Shown here piece by piece: positions 7,689-18,201 of a stretch of DNA of 64,000 nucleotides. Source of the stretch: Lelliottia sp. WAP21. Lineage in GTDB: Bacteria; Pseudomonadota; Gammaproteobacteria; Enterobacterales; Enterobacteriaceae. How positions within the stretch are numbered: position 1 is the first letter of the stretch; every line of letters starts with the position of its first letter. The notes below the pieces were generated by a model, which was not told where the DNA came from, searched no databases, and saw only the letters and a list, made by a program, of their open reading frames with translations. Made by a program: the position numbers and the translations under genes. The DNA lies in contig NZ_JAIWPG020000017.1 of assembly GCF_020532665.2 (NCBI RefSeq), positions 1-64,000 on the forward strand, given 5' to 3'.

Positions 7689-8087
7689 TTATGCTTTTGG
7701 CAGCGCCCGGGGTTTACCGTCGTTGTCGACGGCAACATAGATAAACAGCGCTTCAGTGGCTTTATAACGCTGACCGATAGGTTCAGAGGCCACTTTTTTC
7801 ACCCAGACTTCAATATTAATCGAGATCGACGTATTGCCGCGCTTCACGCAACGCGCATAGCAGCAGACGACGTCTCCGACGGCGACCGGACGCAAAAACG
7901 TCATTCCATCCACTCTGACTGTCACTACGCGGCCATGCGCGATCTCTTTCGCAAGGATCGCCCCACCCATATCCATTTGTGACATTAACCAACCGCCAAA
8001 AATATCACCATTTGCATTGGTGTCGGCGGGCATTGCAAGCGTGCGTAAAACCAGTTCGCCCTGAGGGGCGTCAGTTGTTGTTGTCAT
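7689..8087 (-). CDS. yciA: Acyl-CoA thioesterase YciA
   Basis: 132 residues, the same as E. coli YciA, a hot-dog-fold hydrolase of broad acyl-CoA substrates. The motif DTNANGDIFGGWLMSQMD near the N-terminus carries the catalytic region, and the Asp in the SQMD segment is the usual general base. It is convergent with tonB. The gene looks intact. Confidence 0.95.
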   Translation of the reverse strand: MTTTTDAPQGELVLRTLAMPADTNANGDIFGGWLMSQMDMGGAILAKEIAHGRVVTVRVDGMTFLRPVAVGDVVCCYARCVKRGNTSISINIEVWVKKVASEPIGQRYKATEALFIYVAVDNDGKPRALPKA

Positions 8088-8182
8088 TGATCAATTAGCT
8101 CGTTACAGAAGACGACAGGCGGGATGCTACTATGATTTTCACGTTGGGGGAAATACGAAAAGTGAAAGGTTTAAACGAAGAA

Positions 8183-8207
8183 GGCCAGACAGTGAGCCTG
8201 CCTGGCC
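8183..8207 (-). terminator. Terminator after yciB
   Basis: On the reverse strand GGCCAGGCAG pairs with CTGTCTGGCC across a five-base loop, followed by TTCTTCGTTT. It lies just past the yciB stop. Confidence 0.75.
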
Positions 8208-8214
8208 TGCGTGA

Positions 8215-8754
8215 TTAATGCTTATCGTCCTGCGGCATATGTTTATAGATATAAACGCCGCTCAACAGGGTGAAGATCAGCGTCAGCGCCGTCAGGCCAA
8301 ACACTTTAAAATTCACCCAGATATTTTGCGGCAGCCAGAAGGCGATATAGATATTTGCCAGGCCGCACAGAATGAAGAACACCGCCCAGGCCATATTCAG
8401 GCGCGTCCAGACGCTCTGCGGAAGGGTAAGTTCCTTACCGAGCATGCGCTGAATCAAGGGTTTCTTCATCACCCACTGGCTCACCAGCAACGCCCCCGCA
8501 AACAGGCCATAAATAACGGTAACCTTCCATTTGATAAATTCATCGTTGTGGAAGAACACGGTCAGCCCACCGAAAACAGCGACCAAAATAAACGTGATCA
8601 AGGCCATTTTCTCGACTTTACGATAGCGGAACCAGCTATAGATCAGCACGATGGCCGTTGCGACAATTAGGGCGGTCGTCGCGGCGTAAATGTCGTACAG
8701 CTTATAAAAAGCAAAGAAGACAACGAGCGGTAAAAAATCAAGAAACTGCTTCAT
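8215..8754 (-). CDS. yciB: Inner membrane septation-related protein YciB (IspA/YciB family)
   Basis: 179 residues with about five hydrophobic segments, starting [20 protein letters not shown], which is the family signature. E. coli YciB is an inner-membrane protein linked to cell-envelope synthesis and division. It lies 35 bp after yciC on the same strand, and the pair is probably one transcript. No defects are visible. Confidence 0.95.
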   Translation of the reverse strand: MKQFLDFLPLVVFFAFYKLYDIYAATTALIVATAIVLIYSWFRYRKVEKMALITFILVAVFGGLTVFFHNDEFIKWKVTVIYGLFAGALLVSQWVMKKPLIQRMLGKELTLPQSVWTRLNMAWAVFFILCGLANIYIAFWLPQNIWVNFKVFGLTALTLIFTLLSGVYIYKHMPQDDKH

Positions 8755-8789
8755 TCTTCGATTCCATTTTCTGTGTTGAGCCGACGGGC

Positions 8790-9557
8790 TCAGTCGGCTT
8801 TATCATTAATAAATGAGTTACGGATCAACATATACAGGCGGAATAAATAGACCAGTAACACTGCAGAAATCAGGTTACTGATCGTATTGGCAACCACCGC
8901 GCCGACGTTTGGCGTCAGCACCGCAAAGTTTGGCGCAAACAGCAGCAACAGCGTTTTAGCCAGAAGCCAGCTAATCACCGCGGGCGCGACCAGACGCATA
9001 TTCGCCCATGCCAGTTTAATGCTGCTGCGCATGGCGACGAAAATGCCCATTTTATCCTGCACCATCATCACCGGCGCAAAAGAAAGTACGATGGCTAACA
9101 ATACGCCAGGCACCACAACCAGCATAATCCCCATCTGCACCAGCAGGGTGGTTAAGAAGATCAAAATGAACAGTTTAGGCAACTGCGGCGCACTGGCACC
9201 TATGGCGCGCAGGGCGCTAACTCGCTGCCCGGCAGAGATCATCTGAATCATCAGCAGCACACCACCGGCCAGAATGGCATTCCCAATCAGGCCGGAGAAG
9301 GTCGACGCCGCAGACGCGCGCAGCAAGATTTGCTGTTGCTCAGGCGTCATGTTCTGCACCAGATCAAATAACCCCACGCTCCCCGCGAGATGATCGCCCT
9401 GGCTCAGAGTCGCAATTTGTTCTTCGCTCGGTGAAAACGCATGGCCAAGCACCACCGTAATAAAGGCGCAAAGCAAAGCAATCAGTAAAAAAGTCACGAA
9501 CTGATTGCGGAAAAAGTTCCCCGTGTCACGGTAGACGGACTTCGCCGTGATAGACAT
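8790..9557 (-). CDS. yciC: YciC, UPF0259 inner-membrane protein
   Basis: 255 residues from the ATG at 9557, which is preceded by AAGGAG and agrees with E. coli YciC (247). The open frame extends further upstream, but that part lacks similarity. The protein begins [20 protein letters not shown] and has several long hydrophobic segments. It has about eight more residues at its C-terminus (SFINDKAD) than the E. coli protein. Its function is unknown. It heads the yciC-yciB pair and is divergent from ompW. Confidence 0.93.
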   Translation of the reverse strand: MSITAKSVYRDTGNFFRNQFVTFLLIALLCAFITVVLGHAFSPSEEQIATLSQGDHLAGSVGLFDLVQNMTPEQQQILLRASAASTFSGLIGNAILAGGVLLMIQMISAGQRVSALRAIGASAPQLPKLFILIFLTTLLVQMGIMLVVVPGVLLAIVLSFAPVMMVQDKMGIFVAMRSSIKLAWANMRLVAPAVISWLLAKTLLLLFAPNFAVLTPNVGAVVANTISNLISAVLLVYLFRLYMLIRNSFINDKAD

Positions 9558-9843
9558 GCACTCTCCTTGAGTATTGCAGGTATGAATAAGCGGGCAATTG
9601 TACCCTGGATAACTCTGCGGTGGCAGTATCATGACTTGTATGGAAAAGCATATCTTTGTAAAGCAAAGTGCAAACGCGAAAATTGACCGTAACGGGCGTA
9701 ATGTCTTTTCTCTGGGTAGGCAAAAATTAATCTGGATCAATGAATGTTAAATTGACCGGATGAATGTGATCCAGATTGGATCATCTTGTACTCATTTTTG
9801 GTTATATTCACCGCGCCAACAAAACCACAACGATGGAGCGGAT

Positions 9844-10476
9844 ATGAAAAAATTAGCGGTGGCAGCCCTTGTATTAAGCAGTCTCTCTGGTGGCGCTTAT
9901 GCGCATGAGGCGGGTGAATTCTTTATGCGTGCCGGTTCGGCAACGGTACGTCCTACGGAAGGGTCGGATAATGTGTTAGGGCTCGGCGGTTTCAACGTCA
10001 GCAACAATACGCAGTTGGGTCTGACATTTACTTATATGGCAACGGACAATATTGGTGTTGAACTCCTGGCAGCAACGCCGTTTCGTCACAAAGTGGGCAC
10101 CGGGCCAACCGGAAACATCGCCACCGTGCACCAGCTGCCGCCAACGTTAATGGCGCAATGGTACTTCGGCGATGCACACAGCAAGGTGCGCCCGTATATT
10201 GGCGCAGGGGTTAACTACACGACCTTCTTCGATGAGAAATTTAACGATACGGGTAAAGATACGGGTCTTTCCGATCTGAGCCTGAAAGACTCATGGGGCG
10301 CGGCGGGTCAGGTGGGGATGGATTATCTCATCAATCGCGACTGGCTGTTGAACATGTCGGTCTGGTATATGGACATTGATACGGATGTGCGCTTTAAAGC
10401 GGGTGGCGAGCAGCAGAGCATCCATACGCGACTGGATCCGTGGGTCTTTATGTTCTCTGCAGGTTATCGTTTCTGA
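9844..10476 (+). CDS. ompW: Outer-membrane protein W
   Basis: 210 residues (E. coli 212). The N-terminus MKKLAVAALVLSSLSGGAYA is a signal peptide, cleaved before HEAGEFF. The remainder is the eight-stranded OmpW barrel with typical stretches TYMATDNIGVELLAATPF and LDPWVFMFSAGYRF, ending in phenylalanine as outer-membrane barrels do. It forms a small hydrophobic channel and in E. coli responds to oxygen and redox regulators. GGAGCGG lies before the ATG at 9844; codons upstream in frame are unrelated. Confidence 0.96.
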   Translation: MKKLAVAALVLSSLSGGAYAHEAGEFFMRAGSATVRPTEGSDNVLGLGGFNVSNNTQLGLTFTYMATDNIGVELLAATPFRHKVGTGPTGNIATVHQLPPTLMAQWYFGDAHSKVRPYIGAGVNYTTFFDEKFNDTGKDTGLSDLSLKDSWGAAGQVGMDYLINRDWLLNMSVWYMDIDTDVRFKAGGEQQSIHTRLDPWVFMFSAGYRF

Positions 10477-10487
10477 TAGAGGTGTTT

Positions 10488-10513
10488 CCCGCCTTAACAT
10501 GTTGTAAAGGCGG
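10488..10513 (+). terminator. Hairpin after ompW, possible terminator
   Basis: CCCGCCTT pairs with AAGGCGGG around 10488-10513, between the convergent ompW and EcsC-domain genes. No T-run follows, so termination strength is doubtful. Confidence 0.45.
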
Positions 10514-10521
10514 GGATACGA

Positions 10522-11412
10522 TTAATCGATAACGACCTCGGCACCTTCAGCAAAAAAGGTTTCTGCAGGTTTAACGTTCTGACTAATGATTGATGGATCG
10601 TATTTCATTGCCAGGAAACGCTCACGATAAAGGTTATACGCTGCTTCGCATACATTACTGGTGAACCAGGCATTATAACCACCACCTACGGCAGCGCCCG
10701 CCACCGGAATGATTTGCGCGAGTTTGGCTTTGGTTATTCTTATACCCAGACTACTGGCGATCTGCTTAATGATTTTGACAAAAACTTGTTTTTCCAACTC
10801 TTCCCAGACGACTTTTTTAGCCACCTGCTGGGAAATCTTCACCAGCTGAGCCATCGCCACGTTCTTCGCCATGGTCGACGAAGCTGAAGAAAAACCGAGA
10901 ATATTAAAGGCGAACAATCTTTCTTCCTGCCTGTTTATATCAAAACCATAATAGGTAGCATATTCACCAATGGCGCGCAGGTTGAGGGTAATTAAGGAGG
11001 GGATATCGATTGCGATTCCGGCAATACCCAATGCACCGGTGCCAGCGCCTTCCGCCAGCGCAAGTCCCTTATACTTGGCTGCTAACCAACCTACCGTTTT
11101 ATCGATATCTTCGAGGCGCAGCGTTTCGATGTCGCCATAGCTATAAATATGCTCGAAACCATCTTTCCGGAACTCATCAAAAATGGACTCAGATCGTACG
11201 GACCAAAGTGCTGCGTCATTACACACACCCACCAGACCCTGAACCGCTGACTGAATGGCGTTACCCACGACAGGAGTGGAGAGAACCACCTCTCCAGCAC
11301 TGTTGAGCGGCTTACCGATCATTTCCAACGATCGTGACAAAAAACTGGACTCCGGGTTTTTCCATTTATGAATCTGCGTTAACGCGGTTTGGTCATAGGG
11401 GACGAGTTTCAT
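10522..11412 (-). CDS. EcsC-domain protein of unknown function
   Basis: 296 residues. The central part (LAEGAGTGALGIAGIAIDIP, then LITLNLRAIGEYATYYGFDI) is typical of the EcsC family, which in Bacillus occurs with the EcsAB transporter; its biochemical role is not settled. Amphipathic glycine-rich stretches suggest membrane association. It stands alone between ompW and yedF. The 184 bp before yedF include an AT-rich promoter-like stretch and the yedF terminator. E. coli K-12 has yciEFG at this place instead, so this is a lineage-specific replacement. Confidence 0.8.
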   Translation of the reverse strand: MKLVPYDQTALTQIHKWKNPESSFLSRSLEMIGKPLNSAGEVVLSTPVVGNAIQSAVQGLVGVCNDAALWSVRSESIFDEFRKDGFEHIYSYGDIETLRLEDIDKTVGWLAAKYKGLALAEGAGTGALGIAGIAIDIPSLITLNLRAIGEYATYYGFDINRQEERLFAFNILGFSSASSTMAKNVAMAQLVKISQQVAKKVVWEELEKQVFVKIIKQIASSLGIRITKAKLAQIIPVAGAAVGGGYNAWFTSNVCEAAYNLYRERFLAMKYDPSIISQNVKPAETFFAEGAEVVID

Positions 11413-11569
11413 TTGGCTTCCTTTAGCGTGTCTTTAACAATTTATATGCTGAAATAAATTAAGTTATCGGCAGGAAAGACCCCATCAGGAGTGTTATTTC
11501 TACCTTATTTTGCAGACACTTTTTATCTCAAAAAAGGAAGGCACTAGCAGGGATGGACGGTAAGTAAAA

Positions 11570-11587
11570 GCGCCCCGTCAGAGGCGC
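11570..11587 (-). terminator. Terminator after yedF
   Basis: On the reverse strand GCGCC...GGCGC forms a short stem followed by TTTTAC, 10 bp after the yedF stop. Confidence 0.7.
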
Positions 11588-11596
11588 GTTAACAAG

Positions 11597-11830
11597 CTAT
11601 TTCTGAATCAAATAGCGAATCGTGGGGCCATCCTGCTGAATATCCAGCACGGTATAGCCGTGATTCGTGGCATCCAGCGGAATATTATTGATGGACTGGG
11701 GACAGTCGCTGACCACTTCCAGAATTTCACCTTTTTTCAGCTGCGGCAAGGCTTCAAGGGTAGCCACGGCGGGATAAGGGCAAGGTTCTCCCACCATATC
11801 CAGACGGTAGTCGGGTACGATCGTTTTCAT
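11597..11830 (-). CDS. yedF: YedF, TusA-family sulfur-carrier-like protein
   Basis: 77 residues, nearly the same as E. coli YedF. The CPYPAVATLEALP motif (GEPCPYP, about residues 15-21) carries the cysteine that in TusA relatives holds persulfide sulfur. The start ATG overlaps the yedE stop by four bases, so the two are translationally coupled. The pairing with YedE suggests handling of a sulfur or selenium species imported by YedE; this remains inference. In K-12 the pair lies near the fli genes. Confidence 0.93.
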   Translation of the reverse strand: MKTIVPDYRLDMVGEPCPYPAVATLEALPQLKKGEILEVVSDCPQSINNIPLDATNHGYTVLDIQQDGPTIRYLIQK

Positions 11831-13038
11831 GCAGCATCCTCCTGTGTTTCTGCCTGACGTGCGGTGCGGCGGAAGAAGCGTTTCTCCTGCGCAATAACCA
11901 GTAAAAAGGCGATCAGCAACAGGGCATAGGTCACCAGCAATCCGCCCAATGGACCAAAGGTGGACAACAGGTTGACCTTATCCCAACGGGTCGCCAGCGC
12001 CGGGGAGAGATCGTCCCAGTAATAGGCCAACAGGGTGGAGCCGATCACATTGCCCAGACCTACCCACCAGTAATGCACCTGGCCTTCCACGGCACGGTAC
12101 ATCCATCCGGTTTCGCATCCGCCCGCCAGAACGATACCAAAGCCAAAGAGCAGGCCACCAATGACGGCATTTGGACCCGCCCACATGATTTTAGGTTCGA
12201 CGCCAAGCTGGACGTAGCTGAAAATACCGATGGCGCTCACCGCCATTCCCGCAATGATGGCTTTTGCCATCATGGTGCGGCCCGTTATCCACATATCGCG
12301 GAACGCAGAGGTAAAACAGATTTGCGCACGTTCAATCAGTAAACCAAACCCGACGCCAAACAGCATGGCCAGGCCAAGTTTAGGTTGATTAAACGCCGTG
12401 CAGAGCGCCCAGGCGACCATGGCAAAGAAGACCAGCATGCCCAGGCGGAAACGGCGGCGAGCCTGATCGGGCTTTTGCGTTAACGGTGATGCGGCGCTGA
12501 CTTTAACCATCTTGACGGGGATGCGGAAAAGCGGAAGCAGGGTGAAGCGGGCGCCAAAGTAAGAACCGATGGCGGTCGCCACAGCAAAGAACCAGGCGTG
12601 CAGCGAAAACTGTGGAATGCCGGTAAAGAAAGCCGCAAGGTTACACCCCATCGCCAGACGCGCACCGAACCCGGCGATAATGCCGCCAACCACGGCCTGA
12701 GCAATACGAATACGGCTTTTTGGCATACGCAGTTTGACGTTATTCGCCCACAGCGCTGCGGCAAAACAGCCCCCAAACATACCGATGATCATCATCCCGT
12801 CAATACGCGTTAACGGCGTACCCTCAAGATGAATCAGTTTAAAATAACCCCATTCCTCGGTATGGACTCCGGCAAGTTGTAAAAGCTGCCCACCCCAGCG
12901 GGTAAATTCGCCCGTGACGGCCCAGAAGGTGCCAGTGATACCAAAGTAATAGGTTGCAAGGATGCCCGCCGCGATGACGGCCGGAACGGGTGACCAGAAT
13001 TTAATCAGGTACGCCTGTTTGAAGTGTTGCCAGGACAT
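11827..13038 (-). CDS. yedE: YedE, YeeE/YedE-family inner-membrane transporter
   Basis: 403 residues (E. coli 401) with about ten hydrophobic segments. The family signatures are GFGARLAMGCNLAAFFTGIP and GFGIVLAGGCETGWMYRAVE, each with a conserved cysteine in a G-C pair. The family imports sulfur compounds such as thiosulfate; YedE has been associated with selenium metabolism. It precedes yedF in an operon with a four-base overlap. In K-12 the pair is not near trp. Confidence 0.93.
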   Translation of the reverse strand: MSWQHFKQAYLIKFWSPVPAVIAAGILATYYFGITGTFWAVTGEFTRWGGQLLQLAGVHTEEWGYFKLIHLEGTPLTRIDGMMIIGMFGGCFAAALWANNVKLRMPKSRIRIAQAVVGGIIAGFGARLAMGCNLAAFFTGIPQFSLHAWFFAVATAIGSYFGARFTLLPLFRIPVKMVKVSAASPLTQKPDQARRRFRLGMLVFFAMVAWALCTAFNQPKLGLAMLFGVGFGLLIERAQICFTSAFRDMWITGRTMMAKAIIAGMAVSAIGIFSYVQLGVEPKIMWAGPNAVIGGLLFGFGIVLAGGCETGWMYRAVEGQVHYWWVGLGNVIGSTLLAYYWDDLSPALATRWDKVNLLSTFGPLGGLLVTYALLLIAFLLVIAQEKRFFRRTARQAETQEDAA

Positions 13039-13200
13039 AGAAAAGCCTCTGAACTCAGAAGGTGTTTGTGGCCGGAAAGCCGAAAAGAAGGGAGGATAAT
13101 ACGCGCAAGCGGAGATTTGAAAAGTCTGACGAGCGCAAAAACTCGATCAGATCAATTTATACCTGCTCCGGGAATGAAGGGGGATAACTCTCAGGAGTTA

Positions 13201-13222
13201 AGCCGCCTGGAGACCAGGCGGC
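13201..13222. terminator. Terminator between yedE leader and trp operon end (trp t)
   Basis: AGCCGCCTGG and CCAGGCGGCT form a ten-base-pair stem nine bases past the trpA stop. The T-run lies on the forward-strand side; on the reverse strand the stem is followed by TTAACTCC. It probably ends the trp transcript, perhaps with Rho help as known for E. coli trp t. Confidence 0.75.
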
Positions 13223-13230
13223 TTTTTGCA

Positions 13231-14040
13231 TCAGGCTGAAAGCGTGGCAGCTTTCATCGCCCGAACGAAGGTCTTTAATTCGCTGAGCATTTGCTCAGGC
13301 TGATCGACGTTCTTCTCAATGATCTTCACAATCGCGGAACCTGAAATAGCACCCGCAGCGTTAGCCTCTATGGCCGCCGTAACCTGCTCCGGCGAAGAGA
13401 TGCCAAAGCCCTGAAGAGGTGGGGCCGCATGGTACTCTGCCAGCTTTTCAACCAGATGATGCAGTGGCAGCGCGGCTTTATTCTCCGCGCCCGTCACGCC
13501 TGCACGCGACAGCAGATACGTATAGCCGCGACCATGAGAGGCAATCTGACGCAACAGTTCGTCATCCGCGTTGGGTGGGCAGATGAAAATAGGCGCGATA
13601 TTGTGGCGCATGGCTGCCTGTCGGAACGGAGCTGACTCCTCGACAGGCACATCGGCGACCAGCACAGAGTCGACCCCGACGCGCGCACACTCCGCATAAA
13701 ATTCATCAATGCCCCGGCTGAAGACCAGGTTGGCATACATCAGCAAACCAACTGGAATGGTCGGATGTTTCTGGCGGACAGTCGCCAGCATTTCAAAACA
13801 CTGTGATGGGGTGACACCTGCGGCAAAGGCGCGCAGCGTTGCGTTCTGGATAGTCGGGCCGTCAGCCAGCGGATCGGAGAAGGGGATCCCCAGCTCCAGC
13901 GCATCGGCACCGGCTTCAATCAGCGCATCGATAATTTTAAGCGACTGCTCAGGGCCAGGATCGCCCAGCGTGACGAAGGGAACAAACGCGCCTTCCTTGC
14001 GGGCCTTCAGTTCGGCAAATGCGTTATCGTAGCGTTCCAT
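13231..14040 (-). CDS. trpA: Tryptophan synthase alpha chain
   Basis: 269 residues, close to E. coli TrpA (268). It cleaves indole-3-glycerol phosphate to indole, which passes through a tunnel to TrpB. The catalytic E49 and D60 equivalents lie in [20 protein letters not shown]. The phosphate-binding [10 protein letters not shown] and GAISGSAIV loops are present. It is the last gene of trp; its ATG shares one base with the trpB TGA (TGATG), so translation is coupled. Confidence 0.98.
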   Translation of the reverse strand: MERYDNAFAELKARKEGAFVPFVTLGDPGPEQSLKIIDALIEAGADALELGIPFSDPLADGPTIQNATLRAFAAGVTPSQCFEMLATVRQKHPTIPVGLLMYANLVFSRGIDEFYAECARVGVDSVLVADVPVEESAPFRQAAMRHNIAPIFICPPNADDELLRQIASHGRGYTYLLSRAGVTGAENKAALPLHHLVEKLAEYHAAPPLQGFGISSPEQVTAAIEANAAGAISGSAIVKIIEKNVDQPEQMLSELKTFVRAMKAATLSA

Positions 14041-15233
14041 CAGATTTCCCCTCGTGCTTTCAAAATATCGTGAACGGTGAAGATATCTTTATCACCGCGA
14101 CCGGACAGGTTCACCACCAGCAGTTGCTCTTTCTCCGGATTCTCTTTCATCATACGCAGGGCATGTGCCAGCGCGTGAGAGGACTCCAGAGCCGGAATAA
14201 TACCTTCTTTACGACACAGGATCTTAAAGGCGTCCAGCGCTTCGTCATCGGTGATAGAGACATAATCGGCGCGGCCAATGCTGTTCAGATGCGCATGCTG
14301 TGGCCCCACAGAAGGGAAATCCAGACCGGCTGAAATCGAATAGGACTCTTCAATCTGGCCTTCGTCGGTCTGCATCATCGGTGATTTCATACCGAAGTAG
14401 ATCCCAACGCGTCCGTGTTTGAGTGGTGCACCATGTTCACCGGTCTCGATACCGTGACCCGCGGGTTCAACGCCAATCAGACCGACGCTGGCATCGTCAA
14501 TAAAGTCAGCGAACATACCAATGGCATTCGAACCACCGCCTACGCAGGCAATCACGGCATCCGGCAGACGGCCTTCTTTTTCCAGAATTTGTGCTTTGGT
14601 TTCTTCGCCGATCATACGCTGGAATTCACGCACGATTGTCGGGAACGGATGCGGGCCAGCCGCCGTACCGAGCATGTAATGCGAGGTCTCATAGCTACCA
14701 GACCAGTCACGCAGCGCTTCGTTGCAGGCATCTTTCAGCGTGGCAGAACCGCTGTGGACCGCGATGACTTCAGCGCCCATCAAACGCATACGGAATACGT
14801 TTGGCGACTGGCGTTCAATATCCTTTGCACCCATATAGATACGGCATTTCAGGCCCAGAAGCGCGCTGGCGAGTGCTGACGCCACACCGTGCTGACCCGC
14901 TCCGGTTTCAGCGATGATTTCGGTTTTACCCATCCGCTTCGCCAGCAATGCCTGACCCAGGACCTGATTGGTTTTGTGCGCGCCGCCGTGCAGCAAGTCT
15001 TCACGCTTGAGGTAGAGGGTCGTGCGGGTGCCTTCGGTTAAATTGCGACATTTCGTCAGCGCCGTCGGACGACCTGCGTAGTTTTTCAGCAGGTCGGTAA
15101 ACTCTGCCTGAAATGCCGGATCTTTTTGTGCACTGACGAAAGCTTCTTCCAGCTGACGCAGGGCAGGCATCAGGATTTGCGGGACATACATCCCGCCGAA
15201 TTCACCAAAATAGGGATTGAGTAATGTGGTCAT
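14040..15233 (-). CDS. trpB: Tryptophan synthase beta chain
   Basis: 397 residues, the E. coli length, starting [20 protein letters not shown] at 15233. It condenses indole with serine using pyridoxal phosphate. The PLP lysine is in [17 protein letters not shown] (K87 equivalent), and the phosphate clamp [12 protein letters not shown] is intact. The reading frame remains open upstream into trpCF, but only this start fits the family. TrpC-F ends 11 bases upstream. Confidence 0.98.
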   Translation of the reverse strand: MTTLLNPYFGEFGGMYVPQILMPALRQLEEAFVSAQKDPAFQAEFTDLLKNYAGRPTALTKCRNLTEGTRTTLYLKREDLLHGGAHKTNQVLGQALLAKRMGKTEIIAETGAGQHGVASALASALLGLKCRIYMGAKDIERQSPNVFRMRLMGAEVIAVHSGSATLKDACNEALRDWSGSYETSHYMLGTAAGPHPFPTIVREFQRMIGEETKAQILEKEGRLPDAVIACVGGGSNAIGMFADFIDDASVGLIGVEPAGHGIETGEHGAPLKHGRVGIYFGMKSPMMQTDEGQIEESYSISAGLDFPSVGPQHAHLNSIGRADYVSITDDEALDAFKILCRKEGIIPALESSHALAHALRMMKENPEKEQLLVVNLSGRGDKDIFTVHDILKARGEI

Positions 15234-15243
15234 CTTTTCTTCC

Positions 15244-16602
15244 TTAATAGGCACGCAGCGTCTTGAATACCGAGGCCAGTTTGCTGGCATCTTTGATGCC
15301 CGGTTGGGACTCTACGCCAGAATTAAAATCGAGACCGGCACAGCCGGCTTTTGCCGCTTCGACGCAATTGTCGGGGCTTAATCCGCCCGCAAGCAGAACA
15401 TTGTCCAGCTTCTCGCCGCTAAGCAACGACCAGTCGAAACGTTCACCGGTGCCGCCCTGACCGTTATCCAGCACGTACTTATCGATATGCGTCAGGTTGC
15501 GTGCGGGTAAAGTGTCACTCACGCTTTGCGCTTTCCAGATTTGTACCTGCGGAGCCAGCGCCTGACGCAGCGCATCAATATAGGCCTGATCCTCACTGCC
15601 GTGGAGCTGAACTGCGCCAAGTGAGAGGCCTTCCGCTTTGGCGACAACGTCGTCAATCGCGGCATTACGGAAGACACCCACGTAGCTCAGTGGCGCGCCA
15701 GCTATCACCTCATGCGCTTGCGCATCGGTGACGAAACGGGGTGATGACTCGACAAAGATAAGCCCCCCATACACCGCACCGGCTTCCAGGGCAGCGGCGG
15801 CATCCTGCGCACGCGTTAAGCCACAGACTTTGTTTTCCCCCAGCAGCACGCGACGGACGGCGGCATTCAGATCGTCATGCGCCATCATCGCTGAACCAAT
15901 TAAAAAGCCGTTGGCAAAATGGCTCAGTTCGCGAACCTGCGCATAGCTATCAATACCGGATTCGCTAATGACGGTTACCCCTGCACCCAGACGAGGTGCA
16001 AGCTGGCGCGTACGGTTCAGATCGATAGAGAGGTCCCGAAGGTCGCGGTTATTAATGCCGACAACTTTTGCCTCCAGCGCAATGGCCCGCGCTAACTCTT
16101 CTTCATTACTGACTTCGGTCAGCACGCCCATATTCAGACTGTGCGCCACCGCGGACAGTTGACGGTATTGTTCATCATCCAGCACCGACAGCATCAGCAG
16201 GCAGGCATCGGCCTGATAAAAACGTGCCAGCCAAATCTGATAGGGGTCGATGATAAAGTCTTTGCACAGTATCGGCTGCGGAGCAATGCCGCTGACGATC
16301 GGCAGGAAATCAAAGCTTCCCTGAAAATATTTCTCATCCGTCAGCACAGAAATCGCTGACGCATGATGTTTGTAAACCCCGGCGATACGGGCAGGGTCGA
16401 AATCTTCGCGGATGACGCCCTTAGACGGAGAGGCTTTTTTACACTCCAGAATAAAGGCGGTGCGGGCACCTTGTAGCGCATCATAAAAGCGACGGCTGCT
16501 CGGTACGACGTCATTCTGAAAGGTTGCCAGCGGCTGCTGAGCTTTACGGGCTTCAACCCAAATGGCCTTATCGGCAACAATTTTCGCTAAAACGGTCTGC
16601 AT
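15244..16602 (-). CDS. trpC: Fused indole-3-glycerol-phosphate synthase / phosphoribosylanthranilate isomerase
   Basis: 452 residues (E. coli TrpCF 452-453). Residues about 1-255 are the synthase domain with [13 protein letters not shown], and residues about 256-452 the isomerase domain with [20 protein letters not shown], including its catalytic cysteine, and a late Asp in [18 protein letters not shown]. The two steps are the rearrangement and cyclisation between anthranilate phosphoribosyl and indole-glycerol phosphate. The fusion is normal in enterobacteria. It lies three bases after trpGD. Confidence 0.98.
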   Translation of the reverse strand: MQTVLAKIVADKAIWVEARKAQQPLATFQNDVVPSSRRFYDALQGARTAFILECKKASPSKGVIREDFDPARIAGVYKHHASAISVLTDEKYFQGSFDFLPIVSGIAPQPILCKDFIIDPYQIWLARFYQADACLLMLSVLDDEQYRQLSAVAHSLNMGVLTEVSNEEELARAIALEAKVVGINNRDLRDLSIDLNRTRQLAPRLGAGVTVISESGIDSYAQVRELSHFANGFLIGSAMMAHDDLNAAVRRVLLGENKVCGLTRAQDAAAALEAGAVYGGLIFVESSPRFVTDAQAHEVIAGAPLSYVGVFRNAAIDDVVAKAEGLSLGAVQLHGSEDQAYIDALRQALAPQVQIWKAQSVSDTLPARNLTHIDKYVLDNGQGGTGERFDWSLLSGEKLDNVLLAGGLSPDNCVEAAKAGCAGLDFNSGVESQPGIKDASKLASVFKTLRAY

Positions 16603-16605
16603 TAT

Positions 16606-18201
16606 TTACCCTCTTGCCGCAAGTGCGGTTACGCGGTCATAGGCTGCGCCGGAGCGCAATACGGCCAGGACTTTTTGCGCGTTGGACTGCAAATCTTCGT
16701 CACCGTGCAAACGCATCAGCATTGCAACATTGGCGGCGACAGCGGCCTCATGGGCGGCTTCACCTTTACCTTGTAATAAGCGCGTCAGAATGTCACGGTT
16801 TTCTTCCGGTGTGCCGCCCGCCAGTTGTTCCTGATGATACGGCGTAAGACCAAAGTCTTTTGCGTCCAGCTGATAGCTCTGGATTTCACCGTCGCGCAAC
16901 TCAGCCACCAGCGTTGGGGCGTGAAGCGACACTTCATCCATGCCACCGCTATGCACGACAGCTGCACGTTGATAACCGAGTACCCGTAACGTCTCAGCAA
17001 TAGGCAAAACCAGCTCCGGGCTATACACCCCAATCAACGCGATGGGCGGGTGCGCAGGATTAATAAGCGGCCCCAGCACGTTAAACAGGGTGCGGGTTTT
17101 CAACTGCTGGCGCACGGGCATCGCATGGCGAAAACCAGCGTGATATTTCGGCGCGAACAGGAAGCAAACGCCTAAATCATCCAGCGCTTCACGCGAGCGT
17201 TCGGCGTTCATTTCCAGATTAATACCAAACGCGGCCAGCAGATCGGACGAGCCTGATCGGCTGGACACGCTGCGGTTACCATGTTTAGCCACTTTCATCC
17301 CACAGGCGGCCGCCACGAAGGCGCTGGCGGTTGAAATATTAATGCTGTTGCTGCCGTCACCGCCGGTGCCCACGATATCGGCAAACGGATAGTCAGGACG
17401 TGGGAACGGCGCTGCGTTTTCCAGAAGCGCCGTGGCTGCACCGGCGATCTCCAGCGGGTGTTCACCGCGCACTTTCATGCTCACCAGCGCAGCGGCCAGC
17501 TGTTCTGGCTTCAGTTCTCCGCGTACAACAGCGGAGAAAAGCTGGTGGCTTTCCGGTTGCGTCAGGGTTTGCGCCTGATACAGTTTTTCCAGAATTGGCT
17601 GCAGGGTGTTGGTCTGCTCCAGTTTCTGTAACGCCCAGTTCAGCGTCTGTTCCAGCAGCCGGGCACCGTTGGAGGTGAGAATGGATTCCGGATGGAACTG
17701 CAGGCCGCAGACGCGATCGGTATCGTGTCGAACGGCCATGACCATGCCGTCAAAAGAGGCGTTAATGGTCAAGCCAGCCGGAATGTTACTGCCCACCAGC
17801 GAGTGATAGCGTGCAACCGGGAGAGGGTTGGGCAGTCCCGCAAACATCGCCTGACCATCGTGTTCGATGCTCGAGGCTTTACCGTGCAAAATTTCACCCG
17901 CCTGACCAACATAACCACCATAGGCTTCAACGATGGCCTGATGCCCTAAACAAATCCCGACGATGGGCAGCTTGCCGCGCATACGGGTCAACAGTTCAGG
18001 CATACACCCGGCTTCGCTCGGCGTACCCGGCCCGGGTGAAAGCAGCAGAACCGGATTCTGCATGGTAGCCAGACGCTCAATCAACGTCTGCGCAGGGACA
18101 TGGTTACGGTAAATCACTACGTTATGCCCAGTGGCACGAAGCTGGTCTGCAAGATTGTAGGTAAAGGAGTCGATGTTATCGAGAAGCAGAATGTCAGCCA
18201 T
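16606..18201 (-). CDS. trpD: Fused anthranilate synthase glutaminase / anthranilate phosphoribosyltransferase
   Basis: 531 residues, the E. coli length. The glutamine amidotransferase domain (about 1-195) has LLSPGPGTP, the nucleophile motif GICLGHQ and the HPES histidine-glutamate pair. The phosphoribosyltransferase domain (about 200-531) has [17 protein letters not shown] and KHGNRSVSS. The first domain supplies ammonia to TrpE. The ATG overlaps the trpE stop by one base (TGATG), keeping the two in equal amounts. Confidence 0.98.
   Translation of the reverse strand: MADILLLDNIDSFTYNLADQLRATGHNVVIYRNHVPAQTLIERLATMQNPVLLLSPGPGTPSEAGCMPELLTRMRGKLPIVGICLGHQAIVEAYGGYVGQAGEILHGKASSIEHDGQAMFAGLPNPLPVARYHSLVGSNIPAGLTINASFDGMVMAVRHDTDRVCGLQFHPESILTSNGARLLEQTLNWALQKLEQTNTLQPILEKLYQAQTLTQPESHQLFSAVVRGELKPEQLAAALVSMKVRGEHPLEIAGAATALLENAAPFPRPDYPFADIVGTGGDGSNSINISTASAFVAAACGMKVAKHGNRSVSSRSGSSDLLAAFGINLEMNAERSREALDDLGVCFLFAPKYHAGFRHAMPVRQQLKTRTLFNVLGPLINPAHPPIALIGVYSPELVLPIAETLRVLGYQRAAVVHSGGMDEVSLHAPTLVAELRDGEIQSYQLDAKDFGLTPYHQEQLAGGTPEENRDILTRLLQGKGEAAHEAAVAANVAMLMRLHGDEDLQSNAQKVLAVLRSGAAYDRVTALAARG

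Noticed and set aside
9558..9843. FNR sites upstream of ompW
   Set aside because: GGATCA repeats occur near 9733-9783, but no TTGAT-N4-ATCAA palindrome of good quality was found by eye.
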